Translations under genes and position numbers: made by a program | The notes under the pieces: model-generated | Told to the model about the DNA's origin: nothing | Database searches by the model: none | Seen by the model: only the letters and a program-made list of their open reading frames with translations | From: Streptomyces sindenensis | GTDB lineage: Bacteria; Actinomycetota; Actinomycetes; Streptomycetales; Streptomycetaceae | DNA length: 64,000 nt | NCBI RefSeq assembly: GCF_014649035.1 | Contig: NZ_BMSG01000010.1 | Coordinates: 1 to 64,000 of the forward strand | Direction of reading: 5' to 3' | Shown: piece by piece, positions 9,768-18,195 of the stretch | Numbering within the stretch: the stretch's first letter is position 1 | Layout of the letters: the number at the start of each line of letters is the position of its first letter

Positions 9768-10961
9768 ATGAGCACGAAGGACTTCGTCGAGAAGGACTAC
9801 TACAAGGTCCTCGGCGTCCCCAAGGACGCCACCGACGCCGAGGTCAAGAAGGCGTACCGGAAGCTCGCGCGCGAGTTCCACCCGGACGCCAACAAGAACG
9901 ACGCCAAGGCGGAGGAGCGCTTCAAGGAGATCTCCGAGGCGAACGACGTCCTCGGTGACCCCAAGAAGCGCAAGGAGTACGACGAGGCGCGCGCCCTCTT
10001 CGGCAACGGCGGCTTCCGGCCCGGCCCCGGTGGTGCGGGCGGCAACTTCAACTTCGACCTGGGCGACCTCTTCGGCGGCGGCGCCCCGGGTGGCGGACAG
10101 GGCGGCGCGGGCGGCGGCTTCGGCGGCGGCGGGGGCGGTCTCGGCGACGTCTTCGGCGGGCTGTTCAACCGCGGCGGCACGGGCACCCGGGTCCAGCCCA
10201 AGCGCGGCCAGGACATCGAGTCCGAGGTGACGCTCAGCTTCACCGAGGCGGTCGACGGGGCCACGGTCCCGCTGCGGATGTCCAGCCAGGCGCCCTGCAA
10301 GGCGTGCTCCGGCACCGGCGACAAGAACGGCACCCCCCGGGTCTGCCCGACCTGTGTCGGCACCGGGCAGGTCTCGCGCGGCAGCGGCGGCGGCTTCTCG
10401 CTCACCGACCCCTGTGTGGACTGCAAGGGCCGGGGCCTCATCGCCCAGGACCCCTGCGACGTCTGCAAGGGCAGCGGCCGGGCGAAGTCGGCGCGCACCA
10501 TGCAGGTGCGGATCCCGGCGGGCGTCTCCGACGGCCAGCGGATCCGGCTGCGCGGCAAGGGCGGCGCGGGGGAGCGCGGCGGTCCGGCCGGCGATCTGTA
10601 CGTCGTCGTCCACGTCGACGCCCACCCGGTCTTCGGCCGCAAGGGCGACAACCTCACGGTCACCGTGCCCGTCACCTACCCGGAGGCGACGCTCGGCGGC
10701 GACATCAAGGTCCCCACCCTCGGCGGACCTCCGGTCACGCTGAAGCTTCCCGCCGGTACCCCCAACGGGCGTACGATGCGCGCCCGGGGCAAGGGCGCCG
10801 TGCGCAAGGACGGCACCCGCGGCGATCTGCTGGTCACCGTGGAGGTCGCGGTCCCCGGGGACCTGGGCCAGGAGGCCAGGGACGCCCTGGAGGCCTACCG
10901 GAAGGCGACCGCGGGCGAGGACCCGCGGGCGGAACTGTTCCAGGCCGCGAAGGGAGCTTGA
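9768..10961 (+). CDS. dnaJ: Chaperone DnaJ (Hsp40, type I)
   Basis: Stimulates the DnaK ATPase and delivers substrates. 397 residues in order: J domain with HPD in EFHPDANKN, a Gly/Phe-rich linker, a zinc domain with four CxxCxGxG repeats ([32 protein letters not shown]) and the C-terminal substrate domain. The strong site GGAAGGAGGG precedes the ATG. The 96-base gap after grpE contains the dyad GGCCGGCCCACGGGCCGGCC, which may tune expression. The next gene starts one base after the stop. Confidence 0.97.
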   Translation: MSTKDFVEKDYYKVLGVPKDATDAEVKKAYRKLAREFHPDANKNDAKAEERFKEISEANDVLGDPKKRKEYDEARALFGNGGFRPGPGGAGGNFNFDLGDLFGGGAPGGGQGGAGGGFGGGGGGLGDVFGGLFNRGGTGTRVQPKRGQDIESEVTLSFTEAVDGATVPLRMSSQAPCKACSGTGDKNGTPRVCPTCVGTGQVSRGSGGGFSLTDPCVDCKGRGLIAQDPCDVCKGSGRAKSARTMQVRIPAGVSDGQRIRLRGKGGAGERGGPAGDLYVVVHVDAHPVFGRKGDNLTVTVPVTYPEATLGGDIKVPTLGGPPVTLKLPAGTPNGRTMRARGKGAVRKDGTRGDLLVTVEVAVPGDLGQEARDALEAYRKATAGEDPRAELFQAAKGA

Positions 10962-10962
10962 G

Positions 10963-11415
10963 ATGGACGGCCGTCGACGCAATCCGTACCAGCTGACCGA
11001 TGAGACCCCGGTGTACGTGATCTCGATCGCGGCCCAGCTCTCGGGGCTCCACCCGCAGACACTGCGCCAGTACGACCGGCTCGGCCTGGTCTCCCCGGAC
11101 CGTACGGCCGGGCGCGGCCGGCGCTACTCGGCCCGCGACATCGAGCTGCTGCGCACCGTGCAGCAGCTGTCGCAGGACGAGGGCATCAACCTCGCGGGCA
11201 TCAAGCGGATCATCGAGCTGGAGAACCAGGTGGCCGCGCTCCAGCAGCGCGTCGCCGAGCTCTCGGCGGCGGTGGACGGCGCGGCGGTCGCCATGCAGCA
11301 GCGCGAGGCCCAGGTGCACGCCTCGTACCGCCGGGACCTGGTGCCGTACCAGGACGTGCAGCAGACGGGCGCGCTGGTGGTGTGGCGGCCGAAGCCGAAG
11401 CGGCCGACGGAGTAG
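10963..11415 (+). CDS. hspR: Heat-shock repressor HspR (MerR family)
   Basis: 150-residue repressor of the dnaK operon and clpB. A MerR-type winged helix covers about residues 17-70 (YVISIAAQLSGLHPQTLRQY, then DRLGLVSP and RRYSARDIELL). A coiled-coil dimer helix (about 85-110) and a basic C-terminus follow. In Streptomyces DnaK acts as co-repressor of HspR, giving autoregulation; that is family knowledge. The three HAIR sites in this window are its expected targets. It follows dnaJ after one base and ends the operon at a long hairpin. Confidence 0.96.
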   Translation: MDGRRRNPYQLTDETPVYVISIAAQLSGLHPQTLRQYDRLGLVSPDRTAGRGRRYSARDIELLRTVQQLSQDEGINLAGIKRIIELENQVAALQQRVAELSAAVDGAAVAMQQREAQVHASYRRDLVPYQDVQQTGALVVWRPKPKRPTE

Positions 11416-11432
11416 GACCCGGCTGTGCCCGG

Positions 11433-11480
11433 CGTGAAGGGGGCCGGAGAGCGGACGAACGCTCTCCGGCCCCCTTCACG
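11433..11480. terminator. Terminator of the dnaK operon
   Basis: Very long hairpin: 20-bp stem (11433-11452 with 11461-11480) and an 8-base loop, placed between hspR and the convergent gene at 11504. Confidence 0.9.
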
Positions 11481-11503
11481 TGCCCAGGACGTCAGGCCGG
11501 GCC

Positions 11504-12043
11504 CTACGGCAGGAACTCGCTGACCGCTTCGATCGCCATCATCCACATGGGCTGTCCGCCGGTGCCGAAGGCGGCGGCCAGGGCGTAGCCGATCGCCGCG
11601 TCGGCCGGCTCGACGACGGCCCCGTCCCGCCACTGGGCGACCACCCGCCGGTCGCCGCCGACCGAGGAGAAGTCCCCGATGCGCTTGCCGTTGCGGGTCA
11701 GCCGGCTGCTCGGGATCGAGTCGGGCACGAGCCGGTAGGCGGTACCCGCGCAGCGGACGTCGACCCGGTAGGTGCGGCGGCGGAGCTTCCCCTTCCCGGG
11801 CTTGATCGTGGCCTCCCGGCCGTCCACGGTGAGCGTGAGCCGGCGGGGGTCTCGGGTGCCGATGAGGATGTGGTCGTCGGCCTCGGTGCCGGGGGCGCGG
11901 GTGAGGACGACGCGGGGTATCCCCTCGCCGCTCACGACGAGCGTCTCGCGCTGCTCGCCGACGAGTTCGACGCGGATGTCCCCGTGGCGGTCGTCCTCGA
12001 CGGTGGCGGGCAGGGGGGCGGGTGCGGGGGTGGTGTCGGTCAT
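11504..12043 (-). CDS. Conserved hypothetical protein
   Basis: 179 residues from the ATG at 12043 (start MTDTTPAPAP). The open frame continues upstream to 12514, but that part is Arg/Pro-rich and lies over a decayed regulator gene, so it is not included. The protein looks like a beta-rich soluble domain resembling phospholipid-scramblase/tubby-like folds in texture (RVELVGEQRETLVVS, RRRTYRVDVRC, RLVPDSIPSSRLTRNGKRIGDF), with a hydrophobic end GGQPMWMMAIEAVSEFLP. I do not recognise a named family and assign no function. Its start faces the DITWG island. Confidence 0.65.
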   Translation of the reverse strand: MTDTTPAPAPLPATVEDDRHGDIRVELVGEQRETLVVSGEGIPRVVLTRAPGTEADDHILIGTRDPRRLTLTVDGREATIKPGKGKLRRRTYRVDVRCAGTAYRLVPDSIPSSRLTRNGKRIGDFSSVGGDRRVVAQWRDGAVVEPADAAIGYALAAAFGTGGQPMWMMAIEAVSEFLP

Positions 12044-12090
12044 CCGGGCTTCGTGATCCTTCGGTCGTGCGGGGGTGTGCGTCAGGTCGG

Positions 12091-12440
12091 TCAGGGCTGA
12101 CGTACGGAATTCTCGCAGGTGGCGGGGGAGTTCGGGGGTTCGGAGAGGCCCGGACGTGGCCTTCGGTGAGGCTGCGGGGCGGTGCTGAGCCGGACGGCGG
12201 TGACGGGGGCGTCCGGGGCGGCCGTGTGATGAGTTTCGGCCAGCGGTACGGCTTGTGACCACAGGGCTTCGTGGACCCGGATGAGGTGGGCGACCGCGGC
12301 CGGACGCTCGATCCGCAGGGCGGTGTCCCGGTCGGCGGACGCGGGGATGCGGGCGACCGTGCGCGACGGCGGTCAGCGGAAGCAGCGACCGGCTCAGCGT
12401 CGCGGAGGGTCGCAGTCGCACTTCGGTCTCACGGGAGACG
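12091..12440 (-). pseudogene. Remnant of a TrmB/LuxR-type regulator
   Basis: On the minus strand, bases 12372 down to 12094 read RTVARIPASADRDTALRIER then PAAVAHLIRVHEALWSQAVPLAE. This closely parallels residues of the intact neighbour (RTVAFIPAQDDRSVALELRH, then PGLVSYLIRVFEQLWQRATPL). An in-frame TGA sits at 12375-12373, and the preceding homologous piece (EVRLRPSATLSRSLLPLTAV) is in another frame. The C-terminal helix-turn-helix is absent. I read it as a frameshifted, truncated relative of the regulator at 12486-13511. Confidence 0.6.
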
Positions 12441-12485
12441 GGTTGCCGTGAGGGGGCCGGCGCGGCGGACGGCGGTGTCGGTCGG

Positions 12486-13511
12486 TCACGCCCCGGTGCC
12501 GGGGGGTACCGCATGCTCGGGTTCTGATTCCAGGATTCCCGATCGTGCGATCAGGTAGCCGAGTTGGGCACGGCTGGTGCTGCCGAGCGTGGCGTTCATC
12601 TTGGCGATGTGCGCACGGCAGGTCCGGACGTTCATGCCGAGTCGGCGAGCGATGGAATCGTCGACGTGGCCTTCTACGAGGAGTTGGGCTATCGAACGCT
12701 GGACGCCGCTGATGCCGGCGGGGGTGGGGTCGTACAGGACCTCTTCGAGGAGGGGCGTGGCGCGTTGCCAAAGCTGCTCGAAAACCCTGATGAGGTAGGA
12801 GACGAGCCCGGGATGCCGGAGCTCCAGGGCGACGGACCGGTCGTCCTGCGCGGGTATGAACGCGACGGTGCGGTCGAAGATGAGCATGCGCTCGACCAAT
12901 TCCTCCAGGGTGCGGATTTCGACGCCTTCCGCGAGACGTTCCGCATAGACGAACGTGCCCTGGTGGTGTCGCACGGTGTGCTGATACAGGGTGCGGATCT
13001 GGACACCCCGGTCGACCACGGCCTTGCCGCGCTCCAGCCCCTTGCTGAGGATGTCCTCGCTGCGACCGCCCCCGGGTTGGACGGTGAGTACCTCGTGGCG
13101 GGCTTCGGCGGTAGCGACGTCGATGGCCGCGTTGATGCGCGTGCTGCCCTCCAGCACGGTGATGGCGTGGGTCGTGGGGGGATCCTGGGCGCTGATGTCC
13201 ATGAAAGGTTCGAAGGACTCGGTCAGTTCCAGGGAATGCCGTCTGCGCTCCTGGATCTCGCGTTCTATGGGGTGCAGGCGCTGCGCGAGGGCGGCGGAGG
13301 GCGGCACCGGGCGGAGCCACTCGACGTCGTCGGGATCCGGGTGGAGCAGGGCGAAGTCCATCAGGCACGGGGCCGGGTCGGCGTCGGCGCGAGGTATGCG
13401 GCCGGATCGCAGTGCGTTGGCGTAGACGCGCTGTCCCGCATCGCATAGTTCGGTGATGCCGTGAGGATGTGCCGCTTTTGACTCGCTTGTGGCCATATCT
13501 CCACCCCCCAT
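12486..13511 (-). CDS. TrmB-like / LuxR-type transcriptional regulator
   Basis: 341 residues from the ATG at 13511, or 336 from an ATG at 13496. Three parts are visible: an N-terminal winged-helix-like region (about 20-95); a middle domain resembling the phospholipase-D-like sensor of TrmB regulators (GVQIRTLYQHT, GVEIRTLEELVERM, FDRTVAFIPAQDD); and a C-terminal LuxR-type helix-turn-helix (VQRSIAQLLVEGHVDDSIAR, LGMNVRTCRAHIAKM). It is divergent from the DITWG peptide gene, with a perfect inverted repeat overlapping its start codon, which suggests autoregulation and control of the peptide operon. The ligand is unknown; the peptide is the obvious candidate. Confidence 0.8.
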   Translation of the reverse strand: MGGGDMATSESKAAHPHGITELCDAGQRVYANALRSGRIPRADADPAPCLMDFALLHPDPDDVEWLRPVPPSAALAQRLHPIEREIQERRRHSLELTESFEPFMDISAQDPPTTHAITVLEGSTRINAAIDVATAEARHEVLTVQPGGGRSEDILSKGLERGKAVVDRGVQIRTLYQHTVRHHQGTFVYAERLAEGVEIRTLEELVERMLIFDRTVAFIPAQDDRSVALELRHPGLVSYLIRVFEQLWQRATPLLEEVLYDPTPAGISGVQRSIAQLLVEGHVDDSIARRLGMNVRTCRAHIAKMNATLGSTSRAQLGYLIARSGILESEPEHAVPPGTGA

Positions 13512-13532
13512 GTTCCTGAACCTACAGGAACA
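13511..13532. promoter_or_regulatory. Perfect inverted repeat at regulator start (putative operator)
   Basis: TGTTCCTG-N6-CAGGAACA, 8-bp perfect arms. It covers the first base of the regulator start codon and lies 92 bases upstream of the divergent peptide gene. Probable binding site of the adjacent LuxR-type protein; binding is inferred, not shown. Confidence 0.6.
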
Positions 13533-13623
13533 TGATGCATCGACCCGGTGGTGTTCGAGCGCTCAGGTGGGACATCGTCTTGGTGCGGGGGAGATGAATC
13601 CATCAAGTGAGGACGAAGCCGAA

Positions 13624-13815
13624 ATGTATAAGCGAATGCTTCGCTCGGTGCTTGCCACTGCGTTCGTAGGGGCTCTGGCCTTCGGGGCCCTGTCCGGACA
13701 GGGGGCCGAAGACATTACTTGGGGCGCCCCGGCGGCCGAATCGGCGCCCGCGGCGCAGGCGGCCGTGCCCGGTGATATCACCTGGGGCATCGCTCCGGCC
13801 CGCACGGTCGCATGA
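13624..13815 (+). CDS. Small secreted peptide with two DITWG motifs
   Basis: 63 residues. A basic start (MYKRMLR) and a hydrophobic stretch (SVLATAFVGALAFGAL) form a likely signal peptide ending near residue 25-28. The short mature part holds two identical DITWG motifs (30-34 and 51-55) separated by an Ala/Pro/Ser linker. GAGGA upstream is a plausible ribosome site; an inner ATG at 13636 is an alternative start. The stop overlaps the next start (ATGA), so the two are coupled. I recognise no named family. The repeated motif, secretion signal and adjacent regulator suggest a precursor of an exported signal, which is inference. Confidence 0.7.
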   Translation: MYKRMLRSVLATAFVGALAFGALSGQGAEDITWGAPAAESAPAAQAAVPGDITWGIAPARTVA

Positions 13816-14132
13816 GCACCCCGCCGGACGACCGCACCTTCCGGCGCGAGATGGCAACCGCCTATCGCTCAGGGTGGCATTTCATCGATCTGCTCACGGC
13901 CCTCCCCCGCCGTGGCGACTCGTTGATGGTCACCCTGTTCGGAGAGCCGATCGTCGTGGTGATGGAAGAGGACGAGGACGTCCGCGCCTATCGCTGTCTC
14001 CGTCGGCCCCGCGGTGCGCCGCAGCCGGTTCGCTGTGCCGTCAGGTACGGCATGATCTTCGTCAATCTCGACCAGCGCGACCACGAGCTGTTCGACGCAG
14101 AACCCCTTTCCGCCACCCCCCGCAGTGCCTGA
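13812..14132 (+). CDS. Shrunken Rieske-oxygenase-like protein without cluster ligands
   Basis: 106 residues that align by eye with the N-terminal Rieske domain of ring-hydroxylating oxygenases: TFRREM...WHFIDLLTALPRRGD, then GEPIVVV (44-50), VRAY (57-60), RGAP (67-70), and a GMIFVNLD strand (80-87) that normally follows the cluster domain. The iron-sulfur ligands are largely gone. The CxH position reads RRP, only one Cys (C75) of the CxxH half remains, its His is Arg78, and the spacing is shortened. It probably binds no 2Fe-2S cluster. Overlaps the DITWG peptide gene by 4 bases. Function unknown. Confidence 0.65.
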   Translation: MSTPPDDRTFRREMATAYRSGWHFIDLLTALPRRGDSLMVTLFGEPIVVVMEEDEDVRAYRCLRRPRGAPQPVRCAVRYGMIFVNLDQRDHELFDAEPLSATPRSA

Positions 14133-14175
14133 GCGATTCCCCCGTCGTCACCTGTCGCTCCAGGCGCTTCCCCCA

Positions 14176-14218
14176 CACAGCGGCGCCACCGTGACCTGAA
14201 CACGGTGGCGCCGTTGTG
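14176..14218. terminator. Bidirectional terminator hairpin
   Basis: 18-bp stem (14176-14193 with 14201-14218, one G-T pair) and a 7-base loop between the Rieske-like gene and the convergent PPOX gene. Confidence 0.8.
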
Positions 14219-14263
14219 CTGTCCCGGGCCGGGAGCCGGCCGGCCGTTCCCGGTGCGGCGGTC

Positions 14264-14665
14264 TCAGGCCCTGCCGAGCGCCCGGTCGAGGGTGATCTCG
14301 ATGACGACCCGGGTCGGGTTGATCCGCGGCGGCCGGCCGTAGCGCTCCTCGTGGCGGACCTCCGCGTCCCTGACGGCCTCCGGCTCGGTGCGGACGACCG
14401 CGCGGCCCTCCAGGGTCGCCCAGCGGGCCCGGTCGATCTGGCAGACGGCCACACGTGCCCCGTCGGGGCCGGCCGCGCGGATGTGGGCCACCTTGCGGCT
14501 GCCGCCGTCCGTGATCACGCGCGCCACCCCCGCCTCCGGGTCGTACGTCACGCACACCGGGACCACGTGCGGCGTGCCGTCCGGGCGGGGGGTCGTCAGC
14601 GTGGACAGGTGGCTCTCGCGCCAGAACGCGACGTATTCGGGGGAGGGATTGCGTACGTCTGCCAT
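14264..14665 (-). CDS. PPOX/F420-type flavin-or-deazaflavin-binding protein
   Basis: 133 residues, the compact split-barrel of the pyridoxamine 5'-phosphate oxidase superfamily. Seen: FWRESHLSTLTTPRPDGTPHVVPVCVTYD (starting near residue 14, typical first strands), the cofactor phosphate loop region GGSRKVAHIRA, and RARWATLEGRAVV. In actinobacteria such proteins often use F420 and reduce diverse compounds, but the true substrate cannot be read. The start is the ATG at 14665. Divergent from clpB, whose HAIR operator lies between. Confidence 0.75.
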   Translation of the reverse strand: MADVRNPSPEYVAFWRESHLSTLTTPRPDGTPHVVPVCVTYDPEAGVARVITDGGSRKVAHIRAAGPDGARVAVCQIDRARWATLEGRAVVRTEPEAVRDAEVRHEERYGRPPRINPTRVVIEITLDRALGRA

Positions 14666-14719
14666 GGGGGCAGCGTACGAGGGCCGCCGCCGAGGGTTCA
14701 CAGCGCGTGCGATCAGTGG

Positions 14720-14740
14720 CTTGAGTGGAATAGACTCAAC
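14720..14740. promoter_or_regulatory. HspR operator (HAIR) of clpB
   Basis: CTTGAGT-N7-ACTCAAC, one mismatch from the HAIR consensus, about 70 bases before clpB. It places clpB in the HspR regulon with the dnaK operon 3.3 kb away. Confidence 0.85.
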
Positions 14741-14810
14741 TTTGTGTACGTTGATTAAGTCAATGCATGAGGTTTGTCTGACCGCCAGCTGCGAGGAGGA
14801 GTAACCACAC

Positions 14811-17402
14811 GTGGACGCCGAGCTGACCAACAAGAGCCGGGACGCCATCAACGCGGCCACCAACCGGGCCGTGAAGGACGGGCACCCCGATCTCACCCCC
14901 GGACACCTGCTGCTCGCGCTGCTGGAGGGGGAGGACAACGAGAACATCGTCGATCTGCTCGCCGCCGTCGAGGCCGATCTGGCGCTGGTGCGCGGCGAGA
15001 CCGAGCGGCTGCTCGGCGGGCTGCCCAGCGTCACCGGTTCCACCGTGGCCCCGCCGCAGCCCAACCGCGAACTGCTCGCCGTCATCCAGGACGCGGCCCA
15101 GCGGGCGAAGGAGCTGGGCGACGACTACATCTCCACCGAGCACCTGCTCATCGGGATCGCCGCGAAGGGCGGCCGGGCCGGTGAGATCCTCGAAGGGCAG
15201 GGGGCCGGCGCCAGGAAGCTGCTGGCCGCGTTCGAGACGAGCAGGGGAGGGCGCCGGGTGACCACACCCGACCCGGAGGGCCAGTACAAGGCCCTGGAGA
15301 AGTTCGGCACCGACTTCACGGCCGCCGCGCGCGAGGGCAAGCTGGATCCGGTCATCGGCCGTGACCAGGAGATCCGCCGCGTCGTGCAGGTGCTGTCGCG
15401 CCGGACGAAGAACAATCCCGTGCTCATCGGTGAGCCCGGCGTCGGCAAGACCGCCGTCGTCGAAGGGCTGGCCCAGCGCATCGTCAAGGGCGACGTGCCG
15501 GAGAGCCTGAAGGACAAGCGGCTCGTTTCGCTCGACCTCGGCGCGATGGTCGCGGGCGCGAAGTACCGCGGCGAGTTCGAGGAGCGGCTGAAGACCGTCC
15601 TCTCCGAGATCAAGGAGAGCGACGGCCGGATCATCACGTTCATCGACGAGCTGCACACCGTCGTCGGCGCCGGCGCGGGCGGCGACTCCGCCATGGACGC
15701 GGGCAACATGCTCAAGCCGATGCTGGCCCGCGGCGAGCTGCGCATGGTCGGCGCGACCACGCTCGACGAGTACCGCGAGCGCATCGAGAAGGACCCCGCC
15801 CTGGAGCGCCGCTTCCAGCAGGTGCTGGTCGCCGAGCCGACCGTCGAGGACACCATCGCGATCCTGCGGGGTCTCAAGGGCCGTTACGAGGCCCACCACA
15901 AGGTGCAGATCGCCGACTCGGCGCTGGTGGCCGCCGCCACCCTCTCCGACCGCTACATCACCTCCCGCTTCCTCCCCGACAAGGCCATCGACCTGGTCGA
16001 CGAAGCCGCGTCGCGGCTGCGGATGGAGATCGACTCCTCGCCGCTGGAGATCGACGAACTCCAGCGCTCCGTCGACCGGTTGAGGATGGAGGAGCTGGCG
16101 CTGAAGAACGAGTCCGACGCCGCCTCCAAGGAGCGCCTGGCGAAGCTGCGCCGCGACCTCGCCGACAAGGAGGAGGAGCTGCGCGGCCTCAACGCCCGCT
16201 GGGAGAAGGAGAAGCAGGGCCTCAACCGGGTCGGTGAGCTCAAGGAGCGCCTCGACGAGCTGCGCGGCCAGGCCGAACGCGCCCAGCGCGACGGTGACTT
16301 CGACGCCGCGTCCAAGCTGCTGTACGGGGAGATCCCGGGCCTGGAGCGGGAGTTGGAGGAGGCCGCCGAGGCCGAGCAGGAGGCGTCCAAGGACAAGGAC
16401 ACCATGGTCAAGGAGGAGGTCGGTCCGGACGACATCGCGGATGTCGTCGGCGCCTGGACCGGCATCCCGGCCGGGCGGCTGCTGGAGGGCGAGACCCAGA
16501 AGCTGCTGCGCATGGAGTCCGAGCTGGGCAAGCGGCTGATCGGGCAGACCGAGGCCGTGCAGGCCGTCTCCGACGCCGTACGCCGGACCAGGGCCGGGAT
16601 CGCCGATCCCGACCGGCCCACCGGGTCGTTCCTCTTCCTCGGGCCCACCGGGGTCGGCAAGACCGAGCTGGCCAAGGCGCTCGCGGACTTCCTGTTCGAC
16701 GACGAGCGGGCCATGATCCGCATCGACATGAGCGAGTACGGCGAGAAGCACAGCGTCGCCCGCCTGGTCGGGGCCCCGCCCGGTTACGTCGGCTACGAGG
16801 AGGGCGGCCAGCTCACCGAGGCCGTCCGCCGCCGCCCGTACAGCGTCGTGCTCCTGGACGAGGTCGAGAAGGCCCACCCCGAGGTCTTCGACATCCTGCT
16901 CCAGGTCCTCGACGACGGCCGGCTCACCGACGGCCAGGGCCGCACGGTGGACTTCCGCAACACCATCCTCGTCCTCACCTCCAACCTCGGCAGCCAGTTC
17001 CTCATGGACCCCCTGGTCAAGCCCGAGGTGAAGAAGCAGCAGGTGCTGGACGTGGTGCGGGCCTCCTTCAAGCCGGAGTTCATCAACCGGCTCGACGACC
17101 TCGTGGTCTTCTCCGCCCTCTCCGGCGACGAGCTGGCCCACATCGCCGGGCTCCAGATCGACCGGCTGGCGAAGCGCCTCGCGGACCGGCGGCTCACCCT
17201 GGACGTCACCCCCGAGGCGCTGGCCTGGCTCGCCCAGGAGGGCAACGACCCGGCCTACGGGGCGCGCCCGCTGCGCCGGCTCATCCAGACCGCGATCGGT
17301 GACCGGCTCGCCAAGGAGATCCTGTCCGGCGAGGTCCGCGACGGGGACACCGTACGGGTGGACCGGGCCGAGGACGGGCTGATCGTCGGCCCCGCCTCGT
17401 AA
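14811..17402 (+). CDS. clpB: ATP-dependent disaggregase ClpB
   Basis: Hexameric AAA+ disaggregase working with DnaK. 863 residues: an N-terminal Clp repeat domain (1-145), first AAA+ module with Walker A GEPGVGKT at 207-214, the middle coiled coil (about 410-530), and a second AAA+ module with GPTGVGKT near 610 and the pore loop GYVGYEEGG. The middle domain and the lack of a ClpP-binding loop separate it from ClpA/ClpC. GTG start with AGGAGGAG upstream. Expression is expected to rise with heat through loss of HspR from the HAIR site. Confidence 0.97.
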   Translation: MDAELTNKSRDAINAATNRAVKDGHPDLTPGHLLLALLEGEDNENIVDLLAAVEADLALVRGETERLLGGLPSVTGSTVAPPQPNRELLAVIQDAAQRAKELGDDYISTEHLLIGIAAKGGRAGEILEGQGAGARKLLAAFETSRGGRRVTTPDPEGQYKALEKFGTDFTAAAREGKLDPVIGRDQEIRRVVQVLSRRTKNNPVLIGEPGVGKTAVVEGLAQRIVKGDVPESLKDKRLVSLDLGAMVAGAKYRGEFEERLKTVLSEIKESDGRIITFIDELHTVVGAGAGGDSAMDAGNMLKPMLARGELRMVGATTLDEYRERIEKDPALERRFQQVLVAEPTVEDTIAILRGLKGRYEAHHKVQIADSALVAAATLSDRYITSRFLPDKAIDLVDEAASRLRMEIDSSPLEIDELQRSVDRLRMEELALKNESDAASKERLAKLRRDLADKEEELRGLNARWEKEKQGLNRVGELKERLDELRGQAERAQRDGDFDAASKLLYGEIPGLERELEEAAEAEQEASKDKDTMVKEEVGPDDIADVVGAWTGIPAGRLLEGETQKLLRMESELGKRLIGQTEAVQAVSDAVRRTRAGIADPDRPTGSFLFLGPTGVGKTELAKALADFLFDDERAMIRIDMSEYGEKHSVARLVGAPPGYVGYEEGGQLTEAVRRRPYSVVLLDEVEKAHPEVFDILLQVLDDGRLTDGQGRTVDFRNTILVLTSNLGSQFLMDPLVKPEVKKQQVLDVVRASFKPEFINRLDDLVVFSALSGDELAHIAGLQIDRLAKRLADRRLTLDVTPEALAWLAQEGNDPAYGARPLRRLIQTAIGDRLAKEILSGEVRDGDTVRVDRAEDGLIVGPAS

Positions 17403-17561
17403 CCACCGGTCACGGAGCGTCGCACGCTGTGAGTGAACGCCCGGCGAGCCCCGTATCCACCGGCTGTCTGTCAGCTTGTGGCTGATCGGGGCCGCCGGGG
17501 CTTGCCATGCCCCGCCCGCCATGGGAGAGGATGGCCGCACTCGTCACGAAGGGAAATAACG

Positions 17562-18107
17562 GTGAGCATCGATCCGTCCTCGATTCCTAATTTCGGGGGC
17601 CAGCCCGAACCGCAGGCGGCAGGACCGGAGGGCCCCGTCGTCCCGGACCAGGACCTCGTCAAGCAGCTCCTCGACCAGATGGAGCTGAAGTACGTCGTCG
17701 ACGACGAGGGCGACCTCGCGGCGCCGTGGGAAGAGTTCCGGACGTACTTCATGTTCCGCGGTGAGGCGGAGCAGCAGGTCTTCTCGGTCCGTACGTTCTA
17801 CGACCGCCCGCACGACCTCGACCAGCGTCCCGTCCTGCTGGACGCCATCGACGACTGGAACCGCCGCACCCTGTGGCCCAAGGTCTACACCCACGCCCAC
17901 GAGGGCGAGGAGGGCGAGACGGGTTCCGTCCGGCTGATCGGTGAGGCGCAGATGCTCATCGGCACCGGCGTCAGCCTGGAGCACTTCGTCTCCTCGACGG
18001 TGAGCTGGGTGCGCGCCTCGATCGAGTTCGACAAGTGGCTCACCGAGCGCCTCGGCATCCAGCCCGCCGAGGGCAAGACGGACGGCGAGGAGCCCGCGGG
18101 CGCCTAG
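17562..18107 (+). CDS. YbjN-domain protein
   Basis: 181 residues from the GTG at 17562, chosen for the site AAGGGA 7 bases upstream. The core (QLLDQMELKYVVDDEGDLAA, then RTYFMFRGEAEQQVFSVRTF and the ISLEHF-like VSLEHFVSSTVSW stretch) matches the YbjN family. These are type III secretion chaperone-like folds common in actinobacteria, with no firm function. The C-terminus is acidic and disordered. Single gene closed by a hairpin. Confidence 0.8.
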   Translation: MSIDPSSIPNFGGQPEPQAAGPEGPVVPDQDLVKQLLDQMELKYVVDDEGDLAAPWEEFRTYFMFRGEAEQQVFSVRTFYDRPHDLDQRPVLLDAIDDWNRRTLWPKVYTHAHEGEEGETGSVRLIGEAQMLIGTGVSLEHFVSSTVSWVRASIEFDKWLTERLGIQPAEGKTDGEEPAGA

Positions 18108-18124
18108 TCCCGAAGCGCCGGGTC

Positions 18125-18164
18125 ACGGCCCGGGCGGCGGTCATCGCGACCGTCGCCCGGGCCG
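18125..18164. terminator. Bidirectional terminator hairpin
   Basis: 11-bp perfect outer stem (18125-18135 with 18154-18164) continuing into a further 7-bp inner stem with one G-T pair, between the YbjN and aminotransferase genes. Confidence 0.75.
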
Positions 18165-18195
18165 TTTCCGTGTCCCGGGGCCCGTGTCCCGGGGC

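Noticed and set aside
12044..12514. N-terminal extension of the hypothetical gene at 11504 giving 336 residues
   Set aside because: The extension is Arg/Pro-rich and overlies the regulator remnant; the ATG at 12043 begins normal coding texture.
14760..17540. A 926-codon minus-strand frame
   Set aside because: Mirror image of clpB; the plus strand has all ClpB motifs.
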